From positions 1 through 32,605 of the forward strand of contig SVKS01000015.1 in NCBI GenBank assembly GCA_015068345.1: a stretch of DNA of 32,605 nt, given 5' to 3'. The stretch's first letter is position 1, and each line of letters opens with the position of its first letter. Positions 1-10,013 of this stretch are shown here, piece by piece. The notes under the pieces are model-generated. The model made no database searches. It was not told the DNA's origin and saw only the letters and a program-made list of their open reading frames with translations. The stretch comes from Oscillospiraceae bacterium. GTDB taxonomy: Bacteria; Bacillota; Clostridia; Oscillospirales; QAMX01. The translations under genes were made by a program, and so were the position numbers.

Positions 1-20
1 GAAACGGCACCTCCTGTGTG

Positions 21-488
21 TCAAATCGTAATGAAATGGTCAATATCCCCTTCCTCCGGGGGTTCAAACAGGGATTCAAACATGCTCCGCAAATTTTCGT
101 CCACCTGGTAAGCCTGCACCTCACCCCGGAGAACGGCCTGGTTACGTCCTTCTATACGGGCTTCCCAGACGTCACCCGGGATTTTCAGGTAGTGCAGCTC
201 CACCGTATGACCCAAGCGCGCAAAATGTTCCCGGGTGTTTTTTCGCTCCTCGGCCTTCCAAAAGCCCCAATCGAAGACCACGTCCACTCCCATGGACAGG
301 AGTTCTTCCGCCTTTTGGAACAGGTAGGCTTTTGCCCGGGCGGTGTAGACCTGGTGCATATCCCCAAGGTAGGGGTCCAACAGGGAAAGCATCAGCTCGT
401 CCACCGAAAGGGAGACCCCGGGGAGGGTTTTTGCGTAGGTGGTTTTACCGGAGCAGAGTTTTCCGCAAATCAGAATCAGTTTTGCCAT
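21..488 (-). CDS. P-loop ATP-binding kinase-like protein
   Basis: N-terminal Walker A-like GKLCSGKTT. The ATG at 488 overlaps the stop of the upstream gene (TGATG), so the TTG at 491 in the ORF track is probably not the start. Confidence 0.75.
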   Translation of the reverse strand: MAKLILICGKLCSGKTTYAKTLPGVSLSVDELMLSLLDPYLGDMHQVYTARAKAYLFQKAEELLSMGVDVVFDWGFWKAEERKNTREHFARLGHTVELHYLKIPGDVWEARIEGRNQAVLRGEVQAYQVDENLRSMFESLFEPPEEGDIDHFITI

Positions 489-1165
489 CAAGATACCTCC
501 TTTGGATCAAAAATCATAACGTCTCCCAGAGGGGTGACGGTTCCGTTTTCCACCATAAGGCCGCCTCTGCCGGCAAGTGGTGCATAGACCCGCTTCTTAC
601 GCTCATCCAGGACCCGGCGGATGGCCTCATTTTGGGTGGGGAACCCTTCGTAATGGACTTCCAGATAAAAATCGGAGAGCCAGGGAAGCCCTTCGTAATA
701 GGAAAAGGAAGGGTAGTCCTTGTCGGGGGAAAGGTGGTATTTCGCAAGCTGGATCACCGCTCCGGCGCTGTAACCCAGGATGAGCCCCCGGTGTTGCAGA
801 ATGAGGTCGGATAGCCCGAAATCCCGGATGCGCTCCATCATGGCATCGGGGAGCCCGCCGGGGAAATAGAGCACATCGGCTTGACGAATCTTCTCGGCGG
901 CGGTTTCGGAGGTGTCGGTAAAGATATTCAGGAAGGTGATGGTGTCTGGGACAATCCCGTAGGGGGATAATCCGCCCACAATGCCCTGGAAATATCTTCC
1001 TCCCGGGGCATAAAGGGCATCCCATTCGGTGGTGGTGCGAACGTGACCTGGACGAAAGGAAAGGGCGATCACCACCACCCGCATATCCGGATATAAGCGG
1101 GATTTCATGGCATGATATATCCATGGAGCAGAAAGGTCATACCCTTCCAAAAGAAAGTGAGTCAT
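488..1165 (-). CDS. Peptidase S51/class I glutamine amidotransferase-like protein
   Basis: Intact 225-aa ORF with GYSAGAV nucleophile-elbow-like motif and a GGAGG ribosome-binding site just upstream. Confidence 0.7.
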   Translation of the reverse strand: MTHFLLEGYDLSAPWIYHAMKSRLYPDMRVVVIALSFRPGHVRTTTEWDALYAPGGRYFQGIVGGLSPYGIVPDTITFLNIFTDTSETAAEKIRQADVLYFPGGLPDAMMERIRDFGLSDLILQHRGLILGYSAGAVIQLAKYHLSPDKDYPSFSYYEGLPWLSDFYLEVHYEGFPTQNEAIRRVLDERKKRVYAPLAGRGGLMVENGTVTPLGDVMIFDPKEVS

Positions 1166-1191
1166 AAGGGGCCTCCTTTCGCATAAAGGGA

Positions 1192-1222
1192 CAAAAAGCC
1201 ACCGGGGGTCCGGTGGCTTTGA
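1192..1222 (-). terminator. Rho-independent terminator
   Basis: GCCACCGG/CCGGTGGC hairpin followed by a T-run on the minus strand, just downstream of the 35-aa ORF. Confidence 0.7.
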
Positions 1223-1232
1223 ATGGATGTAC

Positions 1233-1340
1233 TTAGAAAAACGAGCCTACAGCGTAGGTAAATACGCCAAGAAACAGGAGCACCGCAAGCACCAGGGCGA
1301 TAATGCGGGTGCCTGTTGAATAGGATGGGCGTTTGTTCAT
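1233..1340 (-). CDS. 35-aa single-TM small membrane protein (MNKRPSYSTGTRIIALVLAVLLFLGVFTYAVGSFF)
   Basis: Not in the ORF track. ATG overlaps the fakA stop codon as ATGA (1337-1340). Hydrophobic helix with positive N-terminus, and a terminator directly downstream. Confidence 0.65.
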   Translation of the reverse strand: MNKRPSYSTGTRIIALVLAVLLFLGVFTYAVGSFF

Positions 1341-2980
1341 TCCACAGATACCAGGTAGTAGTAGATGGGCTGACCGCCGTATACCAGGCTGACTTCCGCA
1401 TCGGGGAACTTTTCCTGGGTCTGGGCCTGCACGGCTTCGGCATCGGCTTCGGTTACGTCTTCGCCGTAGAAGATGGTAATGATGCCGTTTTCACCGCTGC
1501 CGGTGGCATTCAGCATGGAATCCACTGCATCGGGAATGTTTTTGGCAATGGCACAAACCTTATTTTCCGAAAGGGCCAGAATGTCGCCTTCCAGAATCTC
1601 GTTGCCTTCAAACACCGAATTGCGGGCGGCGTAGGTGATGCTGCCCGAACGGACGGCGCCGATGGCTTCCTTCATGGCGTCGATGTTTTCGTCGGCGGAG
1701 GCGGTGGGTTCAAACACCAGCATGGCCGAAATGCCCTGGGGAATGGAGTGGGTACCAAGAACCACGACCCGCTTGTTTTCCACAAGGGAAACGGTCTGGC
1801 GGGCGGCAAGCTCGATATTCTTGTTGTTGGGCAGAACGAAGACGGTTCTGGCGTGGACCTTTTCGATTTCGGCCAGAATGTCGGCGGTGGAGGGGTTCAT
1901 GGTCTGACCGCCTTCCACCAGGTTGGAAACGCCCAGATCCCGGAATACTTCGGCAATGCCCTCACCGGCGGCAACCGAAACGAAACCGAAATCTTCGGTC
2001 AGCACTTCCTCTGCCGGGGCGGCAGGGATTTCTTCCGCCATGCCGGTTTCCACCAGCTTTTCGGTGTGCTGTTCCTTCATGTTTTCAATTTTGATCTTGG
2101 AAAGGGAGCCGTAGGTCAGAGCTTCTTCCAGGACCTTGCCGGGGTTATTGGAGTGAACGTGAACCTTCACGATCTCTTCATCGTCCACCACCACCACGCA
2201 GTCGCCGATGGATTCAAGGTACGCCCGCAGGGGCAGGACAGATTTTTCGGCTTCGGCCTTGTTGATGAGGAATTCGGTGCAGTAGGCAAACTGGATATCT
2301 TCGGTATCGAACTTTTCGAAGGCACTGGTAGTTTCAGCAGAGGCGGTGAATTCGATCTTTTCGCCCTGCAGGGAGGCGATGAAGCCGTCCAGAATGTAGC
2401 AATACCCCTGCCCACCGGCGTCCACAACGCCGGCCTTGGCCAGTACGGGGTTTTGGGTGGGGGTCAATGCAAGGGCCTCGTCAGCGGCCTTTTTGGCTTC
2501 GACGATCAGGGCGAGGATATCTTCTTCGGTTTCGCAGACTTCCATGGCCTTTTCGGCGGCTTTGCGGGAAACGGTCAGAACGGTACCTTCGGCGGGCTTC
2601 ATAACCGCACCGTAGGCGGCTTCCACGCCGGCCTTCATGGCGGCGGCAAATTCCTTGCTGGTTGCTTCCTTCTTGCCCTTCATGCTCTTGGACATGCCCC
2701 GGAACAGGAGGGACATGATAACGCCGGAGTTGCCACGGGCGCCCCGCAGCAGGGCGGAGGCGGCCTTGCCGGCCACGTCGGTCAGGCTGGTTTCCACCGG
2801 AGCGGCGGCAAACAGGTCGGCGGCGGCCATAATGGTCATGGCCATGTTGGTACCGGTGTCACCGTCGGGAACCGGGAAAACGTTCAGCTCGTTGAGCCCA
2901 TTCTTGTTTTTTTCGATCATGGCGGCGGCGGCAACGATCATGCCGGCAAATTCTACGCCGCTGATGGTTTTGTATTCCAT
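1337..2980 (-). CDS. fakA: DAK2 domain protein, fatty acid kinase catalytic subunit-like (YloV/FakA family)
   Basis: N-terminal NVFPVPDGDTGTNM and ARGNSGVI motifs of DAK2 proteins; 547 aa; directly follows Asp23. Confidence 0.88.
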   Translation of the reverse strand: MEYKTISGVEFAGMIVAAAAMIEKNKNGLNELNVFPVPDGDTGTNMAMTIMAAADLFAAAPVETSLTDVAGKAASALLRGARGNSGVIMSLLFRGMSKSMKGKKEATSKEFAAAMKAGVEAAYGAVMKPAEGTVLTVSRKAAEKAMEVCETEEDILALIVEAKKAADEALALTPTQNPVLAKAGVVDAGGQGYCYILDGFIASLQGEKIEFTASAETTSAFEKFDTEDIQFAYCTEFLINKAEAEKSVLPLRAYLESIGDCVVVVDDEEIVKVHVHSNNPGKVLEEALTYGSLSKIKIENMKEQHTEKLVETGMAEEIPAAPAEEVLTEDFGFVSVAAGEGIAEVFRDLGVSNLVEGGQTMNPSTADILAEIEKVHARTVFVLPNNKNIELAARQTVSLVENKRVVVLGTHSIPQGISAMLVFEPTASADENIDAMKEAIGAVRSGSITYAARNSVFEGNEILEGDILALSENKVCAIAKNIPDAVDSMLNATGSGENGIITIFYGEDVTEADAEAVQAQTQEKFPDAEVSLVYGGQPIYYYLVSVE

Positions 2981-3000
2981 AACTTTACCCTTCTTGCTCC

Positions 3001-3360
3001 TTATTCCTCTTCGTCGGAGGTATCCACGTAGTCGATGCAGACATCTACCCCGGTGACCCGGATGCCGGTGTCATGCTCCACCACAAACTTGACCTCATCC
3101 ATGATGGAGGTAGCAACGGTGGTCATATTAATGCCATGGCAACAGGCGATGTGCAGTTCGATGTGAATGCCCTTGTCGTTGTGGGTGATCTTCACGCCAC
3201 GGGACATGTTCTTGACGCCCAAAAGCTGCATCAAACCGTCCGAAACGTTGCGGGAAACGATACCCTTGACGCCGAAGCAACGGGAAGCGGCGTAGCCGCA
3301 GATGGAGGCGATACAATCATTGGGAAGGATGATGCTCCCAAGGTTGGTGCTAATTTTCAT
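3001..3360 (-). CDS. Asp23/Gls24 family envelope stress protein
   Basis: MKISTNLGSIILPNDCIASICGYAA... 119 aa. The ATG at 3360 is preferred over the longer ORF-track start. Gene order Asp23-DAK2 is typical of Firmicutes. Confidence 0.85.
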   Translation of the reverse strand: MKISTNLGSIILPNDCIASICGYAASRCFGVKGIVSRNVSDGLMQLLGVKNMSRGVKITHNDKGIHIELHIACCHGINMTTVATSIMDEVKFVVEHDTGIRVTGVDVCIDYVDTSDEEE

Positions 3361-3438
3361 AACGGTCTTCCTTTCTTTTTCCGCTTGGTGGGAAGAACAG
3401 ATTTTTCGTTTTGACTTCAGTTTGTGAATTGTCAACTT

Positions 3439-3467
3439 ATCATACCATAAAATCTTGGAATTTGCAA
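3439..3467 (-). promoter_or_regulatory. Sigma-A-like promoter for asp23-fakA-small ORF
   Basis: TTGCAA (3462-3467), 17-bp spacer, TATGAT (3439-3444) on the minus strand. Confidence 0.6.
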
Positions 3468-3496
3468 GCAAAAGAGAATAATTTCAGGCAACTACG

Positions 3497-4141
3497 TCAG
3501 ATTTTCTTCTTTTTCATTTCGACACGGTTGATGGGAGTACCCAAAGCCATGAATTTTTCTTCGTATTCGGTGGTGATGTTGGGAAGGCCGCTGGCGGCCA
3601 GGTCATAACAGACGTTTTCAGCGGTGAAATCGGAAACGGCAATTTCCTCCAGGGCAAAGTCGAAGAGGAGACGGTTGTCGGTTTTGAAGAAGATCTCCCC
3701 CTCTTCGGTCAGGAGGCCTGCATAGGTTTTCAGGAAATCCCGATAAACCAGGCGACGCTTGGCGTGCTTTTTCTTCACCCAGGGATCGCAGAAATTGATA
3801 TAGATCCGATCCAACTCCCCGGGGGCAAAGTATTCTTCCAGATCGGCTGCATCGCCGATCACGTAACGCACGTTGGTGACCCCGGCCGCCATGGCCTTTT
3901 CGGCGGCCATGACGATGGCTTCGGATACCCGCTCCAGGGCAATCAGCCCCCGATCGGGATTGGCTTCAGCGGTACCCAGGGTAAATTTACCCTTTCCACA
4001 GCCAATTTCCAACATGAGCTTGTCGCACTTCAAAAACTCGCGCCACTTACCTTTCAGCTCGGCAGGATTTTCCACCATCAGAGGGGAGCAGGCTTCCAGC
4101 CGGGGGCCGATGTTTTTCTTTTTACGCATTCTGACAGACAT
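3497..4141 (-). CDS. trmB: tRNA (guanine-N7-)-methyltransferase
   Basis: LEIGCGKGKFT SAM motif, INFCDPWVKKKHAKRRL motif, 214 aa. Confidence 0.93.
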   Translation of the reverse strand: MSVRMRKKKNIGPRLEACSPLMVENPAELKGKWREFLKCDKLMLEIGCGKGKFTLGTAEANPDRGLIALERVSEAIVMAAEKAMAAGVTNVRYVIGDAADLEEYFAPGELDRIYINFCDPWVKKKHAKRRLVYRDFLKTYAGLLTEEGEIFFKTDNRLLFDFALEEIAVSDFTAENVCYDLAASGLPNITTEYEEKFMALGTPINRVEMKKKKI

Positions 4142-4162
4142 AATATTTCGTCCTTTTATTTT

Positions 4163-5041
4163 TTATTTGAATCGCATGGGGAATCCGTCCCCCATGATAT
4201 CGTGTACCGGGGAAAAGATGACAAAGGCGTTGGGATCAACCTCACTTACGATCGATTGTACCTTGGACATCTGTCGGGCGGAAATGGCACAGAGCAGGGT
4301 TTCGTTCTCGCTGCCACTGTATCCTCCCAGGGAGGGAATGCGGGTGACACCCCGATTCAGCTCCTCTAAAAGACGGGAGCAAACCTGGTCGCCCAGAGTG
4401 GTGACGATGGTAGCCATTTGGCTTTTTTCCAGACCGTAGAGCACCGTATCAATGGCGCCGGAGGAAAGGTAAATGGCGACAATGGAGTAAAGGGCAATAA
4501 TCGGATCCCCCAGAATCATGGCCCCGGCAGCTACGATGATCAGGTCGCAAATCAGCATCAATCGCCCCATGGTCATGTGAGGAAATACCAGCTGTATCAG
4601 CCGGCTGATTACGTCGGTACCTCCGGTGGAGGCATCCTGGGTGTAAACAATACCAAGACCTGCTCCGCAGACTACCCCGCCGAAAATACAGAAGAGCAGG
4701 GAATCGCTTTCGCCCAAGGCCAAAAGCCCCTCCAGAGGAACCGTCAGGTCAATGAGCAGGGAGGAAACCACCGTGGCGTACAGAGTCCACACAATGTAGC
4801 GAAACCCGATAAAGCGGATGGCCAGCAGGATCACCGGCAGATTTAAGAAGAAGACGGAAAGACCCACCGGAAGATTCCACAGAGTGTTAAAAATCAGGGC
4901 AATACCGGTAAGTCCGCCGGTATTGAGATTTGCGGGAACAAAGAATAGGTTGATGGAAATGGCATAGATCAGACAGCCAATGGTAATGATGACACCCTTT
5001 TTGAAAAGCTGCCACAGAGAAGGCTTCGTCATGGGCGCCAA
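4163..5041 (-). CDS. YitT family membrane protein (DUF161/DUF2179)
   Basis: Multi-TM N-terminus with GGLTGIALI and DASTGGTDVISR motifs, C-terminal soluble domain. Confidence 0.88.
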   Translation of the reverse strand: MAPMTKPSLWQLFKKGVIITIGCLIYAISINLFFVPANLNTGGLTGIALIFNTLWNLPVGLSVFFLNLPVILLAIRFIGFRYIVWTLYATVVSSLLIDLTVPLEGLLALGESDSLLFCIFGGVVCGAGLGIVYTQDASTGGTDVISRLIQLVFPHMTMGRLMLICDLIIVAAGAMILGDPIIALYSIVAIYLSSGAIDTVLYGLEKSQMATIVTTLGDQVCSRLLEELNRGVTRIPSLGGYSGSENETLLCAISARQMSKVQSIVSEVDPNAFVIFSPVHDIMGDGFPMRFK

Positions 5042-6702
5042 CCTTCCCGGGAAAGGGCCCGGAGTCTCTTCATCACGTTGTTTTCGCCCCGACCGAAGTA
5101 GTCGTGAAGAGTGGCATATTCTTTGTAAAGCTGGTTATAAATGGCGGTGTTTTCGGCTTTAGGCTGGTAAACCAGGTCGGAAAGGCGGCCCATAGCCAGG
5201 GCACCCTCCTCCAGGGTGTCAAAGCCCCCATTTTTGCTCCCGGCGGCAACTGCGCCGCAAATGGCGCTTCCCTGGGCGGTGGCCTGGTCGGATGCGGCAA
5301 GCTTGACCGGAAGTCCTAAAACGTCCGAAAGGATCTGCATCAAAAGGGGGTTCTTTTTGGCGATGCCCCCGCAGGCGATGATTTCATTCACCGGGATTCC
5401 GTGGGTTTTATAGTTTTCCACGATCATGCGGGTACCGAAGCAGGCGCTTTCCAAAAGAGCCCGGTAGATTTCTTCCGGGCGGGTCAAAAGGGTCATGCCC
5501 AAAATCATACCCGAAAGGTCGAAATCCACCAGAATGCTCCGGTTGCCGTTCCACCAATCCAGGGCTAAAAGACCGCTTTCCCCGGGGGAAAGGGCGGCTG
5601 CCTTTTGGGTCAGGAGGGCGTGGATGCTGATATGATTTTCATCGGCTTCGGCCTGGTAGGCGGCGGGAACCTGATGCTCCACAAACCAACCAAAAAGATC
5701 GCCAAAACAGCTTTGTCCGGCTTCGTAGCCGTAAAAGCCCGGCATAATGCCGTCTTCCACAAATCCACAGATGCCCGGGACCGATATCTCCCTGTCCCCA
5801 AGCAGCATATGGCAGCCGGAGGTGCCCAGCAGACAGAAGAGAGTTCCGGGGGAAGTGACCCGCAGGGCGCTGGCGGCCACGTGGGCATCGGGCATACCTA
5901 CCGCCACGGCGGTACCGGGGGCAAGACCGAATCTTTCGGCGGCTTCGGGAGTGATGGTTCCCGCAAGACTACCCGGTGCCAAAATGGGCCCCGCAAGCTT
6001 TTCGTCATATAAATTTGCCAGGCCCGGGTCCAGCTGGGTTAAAAAGTCCTTTGAGGGAAACCCCTCCCGTTTGTGCCACAGAGCCTTGTAGCCCATGGCG
6101 GAGGCGGAACGGGTCAGCTTTCCGGTGAGCTGCCAAACCATAAAGTCCATGGCTTCCACAAAGTAGGCGGCGGTGTGGTAGATCTCCGGGGCAAGCCGCA
6201 GGGTTTCCATCATTTTGGGTAACAGCCACTCGGTGGAGATTTTACCCCCATAACGGGAAAGGAAGGCTTCACCCCGCTCTTTGGCAATGCGGGTGGCTCT
6301 TTGAGCGTCTTCTTCGGGGGAATGGTGCTTCCACAGTTTGGGGAAGGCGTGGGGGTTATTTTGATATTCCGGAAGGAAACAGAGGGGGGTACCGTCTGCC
6401 GTGACGGGAATCAGGGTACAGGTGGTAAAATCCAAACCCAGACCAATTACCTCCCGGGGATCCACTCCGGCGCTGGCAATCACTTTTGGCAGGATGGTGG
6501 ACAAAACCTCCAGGTAATCCTTCGGGTGCTGCAGGGCAAAATCGGCGGGCAGCGGTGTGCCGTCCGGCAGTTCCCGGTCCATGACACCATGGGGATAATC
6601 CATAACTGCCGAAGCCAGGGAATTCCCGGTGGAAAGGTCGTAAAGCACAGCCCGGCCCGAAAGGGTGCCGAAATCCACGCCGATAGAATAGCGTTTTTGC
6701 AT
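5029..6702 (-). CDS. araB: Ribulokinase (FGGY carbohydrate kinase)
   Basis: MQKRYSIGVDFGTLSGRAVLYDL N-terminus, 557 aa, FGGY-family motifs (IIACGGIAKKNPLLMQILSDVLG). Confidence 0.88.
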   Translation of the reverse strand: MQKRYSIGVDFGTLSGRAVLYDLSTGNSLASAVMDYPHGVMDRELPDGTPLPADFALQHPKDYLEVLSTILPKVIASAGVDPREVIGLGLDFTTCTLIPVTADGTPLCFLPEYQNNPHAFPKLWKHHSPEEDAQRATRIAKERGEAFLSRYGGKISTEWLLPKMMETLRLAPEIYHTAAYFVEAMDFMVWQLTGKLTRSASAMGYKALWHKREGFPSKDFLTQLDPGLANLYDEKLAGPILAPGSLAGTITPEAAERFGLAPGTAVAVGMPDAHVAASALRVTSPGTLFCLLGTSGCHMLLGDREISVPGICGFVEDGIMPGFYGYEAGQSCFGDLFGWFVEHQVPAAYQAEADENHISIHALLTQKAAALSPGESGLLALDWWNGNRSILVDFDLSGMILGMTLLTRPEEIYRALLESACFGTRMIVENYKTHGIPVNEIIACGGIAKKNPLLMQILSDVLGLPVKLAASDQATAQGSAICGAVAAGSKNGGFDTLEEGALAMGRLSDLVYQPKAENTAIYNQLYKEYATLHDYFGRGENNVMKRLRALSREGWRP

Positions 6703-6726
6703 GGTAATTCTCCTTTTTGAAGGGGA

Positions 6727-7467
6727 TTATTCCGGCTGATAGGGGAAGACCGGCATGGGTTCCCGCTTGAAGCGATTGATCCGGTGGAGCCGGTCAATCT
6801 TGGCTTTGGCGTCTTCATCAGGGCAGACGCCGGTGCGGATGTATTCGTCCAGGGTGGCGTAACGGAAGCCGAGATTGTCCTCGTCGGTTTTGCCGGTTAG
6901 ACCGTCGGAGGGGGGCTTTTCGATAAAGTGTTCCGGCAAACCCAAAACCCGACCGATGGCCTTCACTTCGGTTACCGTCAGGGAAAGCAGGGGGGCAAAG
7001 TCGCCGCAGGAGTCACCGTAACGGGTAGAATAGCCCACGTAATATTCCGAAAGGTTGCTGGTGTTGGCAACCCGGCCATTTACACTCTGGGAAATGGCAT
7101 ATACCGTGGCCATACGCATCCGGGGGCCAAGGTTTACCGTGGTCTGACGGGACAGGGGGCCCACAGAAGCCTCCATTTCCCGGCACAGGGCGGTGAAGGA
7201 ATCGTGCAGGTTAACCGTGATGTGGGGAATACCAAGAAATTCCACCAGCTCTTCGGAAACGTGGATGTCGGGTTGGACGCCATTGGGCATCAAAACACCA
7301 AAAACCCGGTCTTTTCCCAGGGCTTCGGCGCACAGGGCCGCCACAATGGAGCTGTCTTTGCCACCGGAAATGCCCAAAACGGCGGGGCATCCGGGTCCGT
7401 TTTCATCAAACCAGTTGCGGATCCAGTCGCAAAGCTGATTTTTCACAAGTTCTGCCTGAAAAGCCAT
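6727..7467 (-). CDS. nadE: NAD(+) synthase
   Basis: LGISGGKDSSIVAAL PP-loop, NTSNLSEYYVGYSTRYGDSCGDFAPL motif. Start at 7467 (MAFQ) has an adjacent GGAG; the upstream ORF-track start is less likely. Confidence 0.92.
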   Translation of the reverse strand: MAFQAELVKNQLCDWIRNWFDENGPGCPAVLGISGGKDSSIVAALCAEALGKDRVFGVLMPNGVQPDIHVSEELVEFLGIPHITVNLHDSFTALCREMEASVGPLSRQTTVNLGPRMRMATVYAISQSVNGRVANTSNLSEYYVGYSTRYGDSCGDFAPLLSLTVTEVKAIGRVLGLPEHFIEKPPSDGLTGKTDEDNLGFRYATLDEYIRTGVCPDEDAKAKIDRLHRINRFKREPMPVFPYQPE

Positions 7468-7573
7468 AGTCTTCTCCTGTCTATCGGTATTCTTTCCCCA
7501 AAGAAGGGGAAGCATGAAGTGATTCTCTTTTTACTGCGGAAGGTTTGCGGGATGCGACCTTCCTTTCCCTATC

Positions 7574-7603
7574 ATTGTAACACAAAAAGCGGTTCTGTTT
7601 CAA
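7574..7603 (-). promoter_or_regulatory. Candidate sigma-A promoter for nadE
   Basis: TTGAAA (7598-7603), 18-bp spacer, TACAAT (7574-7579), minus strand. Confidence 0.45.
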
Positions 7604-7702
7604 GTATTGGCGTGATTTTCTTGGAAAAGCCGCCTTCAATCGCTAAAAATTGCGGGCAAATGCTGTTACAATCATGGGGAATCGGAATGAAGAGAGGATG
7701 AA

Positions 7703-10003
7703 GTGAATATGAATGAGCAGATACGGACAAGCCGGGAGGCGCTTTGGCGGTATTGGATGTCCTCCAGACCGCTGCGGCGGGTGGTTTCCGCCCTGGCCAC
7801 CCTGGGAGCCGGGGTATTACTTTCCCGGTGTGTGGTGTTTGGGGGGTATGCACCCTTCGGAGTATCCTTCCTTTCGGCCCTGGCGGGGGACCGATCGGTG
7901 ATACTGGCCTTGGCGGGGGTGCTTGGAGGCTATGCCAGTTTGTTGGGAAGCGGCATTGGTGCGAAATATCTGGCTGTGTGTATGATAGTCCTGGTGCTGT
8001 CCCCTTTTTTGAAATGGATCATGCCGTCCGAAGGGAAACTTTATCCCTGCCTGCTTGCCGGAATTGCCACGGCAGTGATGGGCTTGGTGGGAGCGCTGGA
8101 AGGGCGGGGAGACAGCGTGACCTGGGTTTTGTACGTGGCCGAGGTGATGCTGGCTGCTCTGGGGGCATATTTATTCCGAATAGCCACCAGCCGGGAAGAG
8201 AGGGATCTGTCATCAGAAGCGAAGTATATTTTGCAAGCCCTTTCTCTTGGGTCTCTGTGCCCGGTGCTGGTGTATGGGGTTTCGGTGGGGCGAAGCCTTT
8301 GTATTCTGATGGTATTGTGGCAAATCAGGCGGCGGCAATCGGTCCGGGCGGGGATGGCGGCGGGGCTCATGAGCGGGCTCGCCTGTGACATGACCTTTGG
8401 ATTTACCCCCTTTTACGCCCTGACCATGGCCCTGGCCGGGGTGTTTGGGGCGGTATTCAGCAAATTTGGGAAATTTTTGACCGGCTTGGCTTTCCTGGCG
8501 GCGGGGGCGGCTGTGACGGTATGGGGTCGAGCTGCCGGGGGAGAGCAGTTTTCTCTGGCCTCCCTGTACGAATATATGGCGGGGACGGCGCTCTTTCTGG
8601 TGTTGCCGGGATTTCTTTCTGCGGCAGGAGAGCGGGTGACGCTCGGCAGTGGAACAGTGACGAAGCCTGTGGCAAAAAGGGAAGATGAACATGCCGAGTA
8701 TCTCCGGCGGCATATGTATGACCGGCTTTATGCGGCGGCAGAGGCGTATATGATGGTTTCGGAGCAAACGGTGGCTATGAAGAGGAGTTTTCCGGAGCAA
8801 TTGATCGTTCCTGCCATTCGGGAGCAGAGGTGTACCCAATGTCCCCGGCGGAGCGAGTGTGTCTCTGACGGGGTGGCAGAGCGGGAGTTTGCGCAGCTAC
8901 GGCCAAAGTTGGAACGGGAGGGGGATATCCGTGCGGAACAGCTTTCAGAGCTGTTTCGGGAATTTTGCCCGGGGTATGAGGGCTTTGCATCCGAGCTTGG
9001 ACGAATCTGGTTTGCCTCCCGGGTGCAAAAAAGCTACAATGCCCGGCTGAATGAGGGAATGGAAATTCTGGCGTCCCAATACAACGGTATTTGCCGATTG
9101 TTCGGCAGGACCGCCCAGATTTTGCACGAGGACTGCAGTTTTGATTACCGTCTGGAGGGAGAACTGGAAGTTCTGCTTGCGGAATACGACATAGGAGCCC
9201 GGGTGGTGGCAGTACGGGACTTTCGGGGAAGGCTGTCATTGGAAATACAAACCAGGCAGGAGGATCTGTTTGAAAAGCTCCGGGACCACCTGGAGGAAAC
9301 CCTGTCAGGGGCAACGGGGCGAAGGCTTTCCGTGGATACGATCCGACGGGAGGGGGAATGGGGAACCATTCTTTTGCGGGAAGCCCTGCAATATGATTAC
9401 ACCCTGGGGACCGCTGCCCGGCGAAAACGGGGCAGTGAAAGAAACGGCGACTACGGCAGTTGGTTTCAAACCGAGGATCGGCTCTACCTGCTGCTTTCGG
9501 ATGGCATGGGTTCCGGGGAGGAAGCCCGCCGGGAAAGCGTGCGGTTTGGCAGTATGGTGGAAAAACTGATCAAGGGCGGTATCGATCCGGAGGAAGCGAT
9601 TCGCACAGCCTTGGAAACCCGTATGATTGCCGACGGTATGATCATGGCCACCGTGGATCTTTTGGAGGTGGAGCTTTACAGCGGAAATGCCATGTTTTAC
9701 AAAAGCGGCGCGGCTCCCTCCTACATATTGAGCCGCGGCAAGGTCAAACGTGTGGGGAACAGCGGTTTGTACGGCGAAAAAATCAAGGTACAGCGGGAAA
9801 TCCTGACCGAAGGGGACGTTGTGGTCATGGTGACCGATGGCACCGGGGATGGATTGGAGGATACGGCGCTGATGAAGGAGCTGGAAGGGTTTAAAGGACG
9901 GGATCCTCAAAGTTTGTGCGAAGCCCTGATGAAAAGTAAACGGGTTTCGGAGCGGGGCGGGGACGACCGGAGTGCGGCGGCGATGCTCCTTCGGACCCGA
10001 TGA
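7703..10003 (+). CDS. spoIIE: Stage II sporulation protein E, PP2C-type phosphatase
   Basis: Multi-TM N-terminus plus C-terminal PP2C/SpoIIE domain (LLLSDGMGSGEEARRES, VVMVTDGTGDG, GGDDRSAAAMLL). GTG start at 7703 or ATG at 7709. Confidence 0.9.
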   Translation: MNMNEQIRTSREALWRYWMSSRPLRRVVSALATLGAGVLLSRCVVFGGYAPFGVSFLSALAGDRSVILALAGVLGGYASLLGSGIGAKYLAVCMIVLVLSPFLKWIMPSEGKLYPCLLAGIATAVMGLVGALEGRGDSVTWVLYVAEVMLAALGAYLFRIATSREERDLSSEAKYILQALSLGSLCPVLVYGVSVGRSLCILMVLWQIRRRQSVRAGMAAGLMSGLACDMTFGFTPFYALTMALAGVFGAVFSKFGKFLTGLAFLAAGAAVTVWGRAAGGEQFSLASLYEYMAGTALFLVLPGFLSAAGERVTLGSGTVTKPVAKREDEHAEYLRRHMYDRLYAAAEAYMMVSEQTVAMKRSFPEQLIVPAIREQRCTQCPRRSECVSDGVAEREFAQLRPKLEREGDIRAEQLSELFREFCPGYEGFASELGRIWFASRVQKSYNARLNEGMEILASQYNGICRLFGRTAQILHEDCSFDYRLEGELEVLLAEYDIGARVVAVRDFRGRLSLEIQTRQEDLFEKLRDHLEETLSGATGRRLSVDTIRREGEWGTILLREALQYDYTLGTAARRKRGSERNGDYGSWFQTEDRLYLLLSDGMGSGEEARRESVRFGSMVEKLIKGGIDPEEAIRTALETRMIADGMIMATVDLLEVELYSGNAMFYKSGAAPSYILSRGKVKRVGNSGLYGEKIKVQREILTEGDVVVMVTDGTGDGLEDTALMKELEGFKGRDPQSLCEALMKSKRVSERGGDDRSAAAMLLRTR

Positions 10004-10013
10004 CAAGCTTTTT

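Noticed and set aside
1316-3031. 571-aa plus-strand ORF antisense to fakA
   Set aside because: Low-complexity G/H/F-rich translation typical of the antisense of a codon-biased gene; fakA on the other strand has clear family motifs.
7604-7702. Spo0A-box/long-spacer promoter before spoIIE
   Set aside because: A TACAAT is present at 7667-7672 but I found no convincing -35 or TGTCGAA box.
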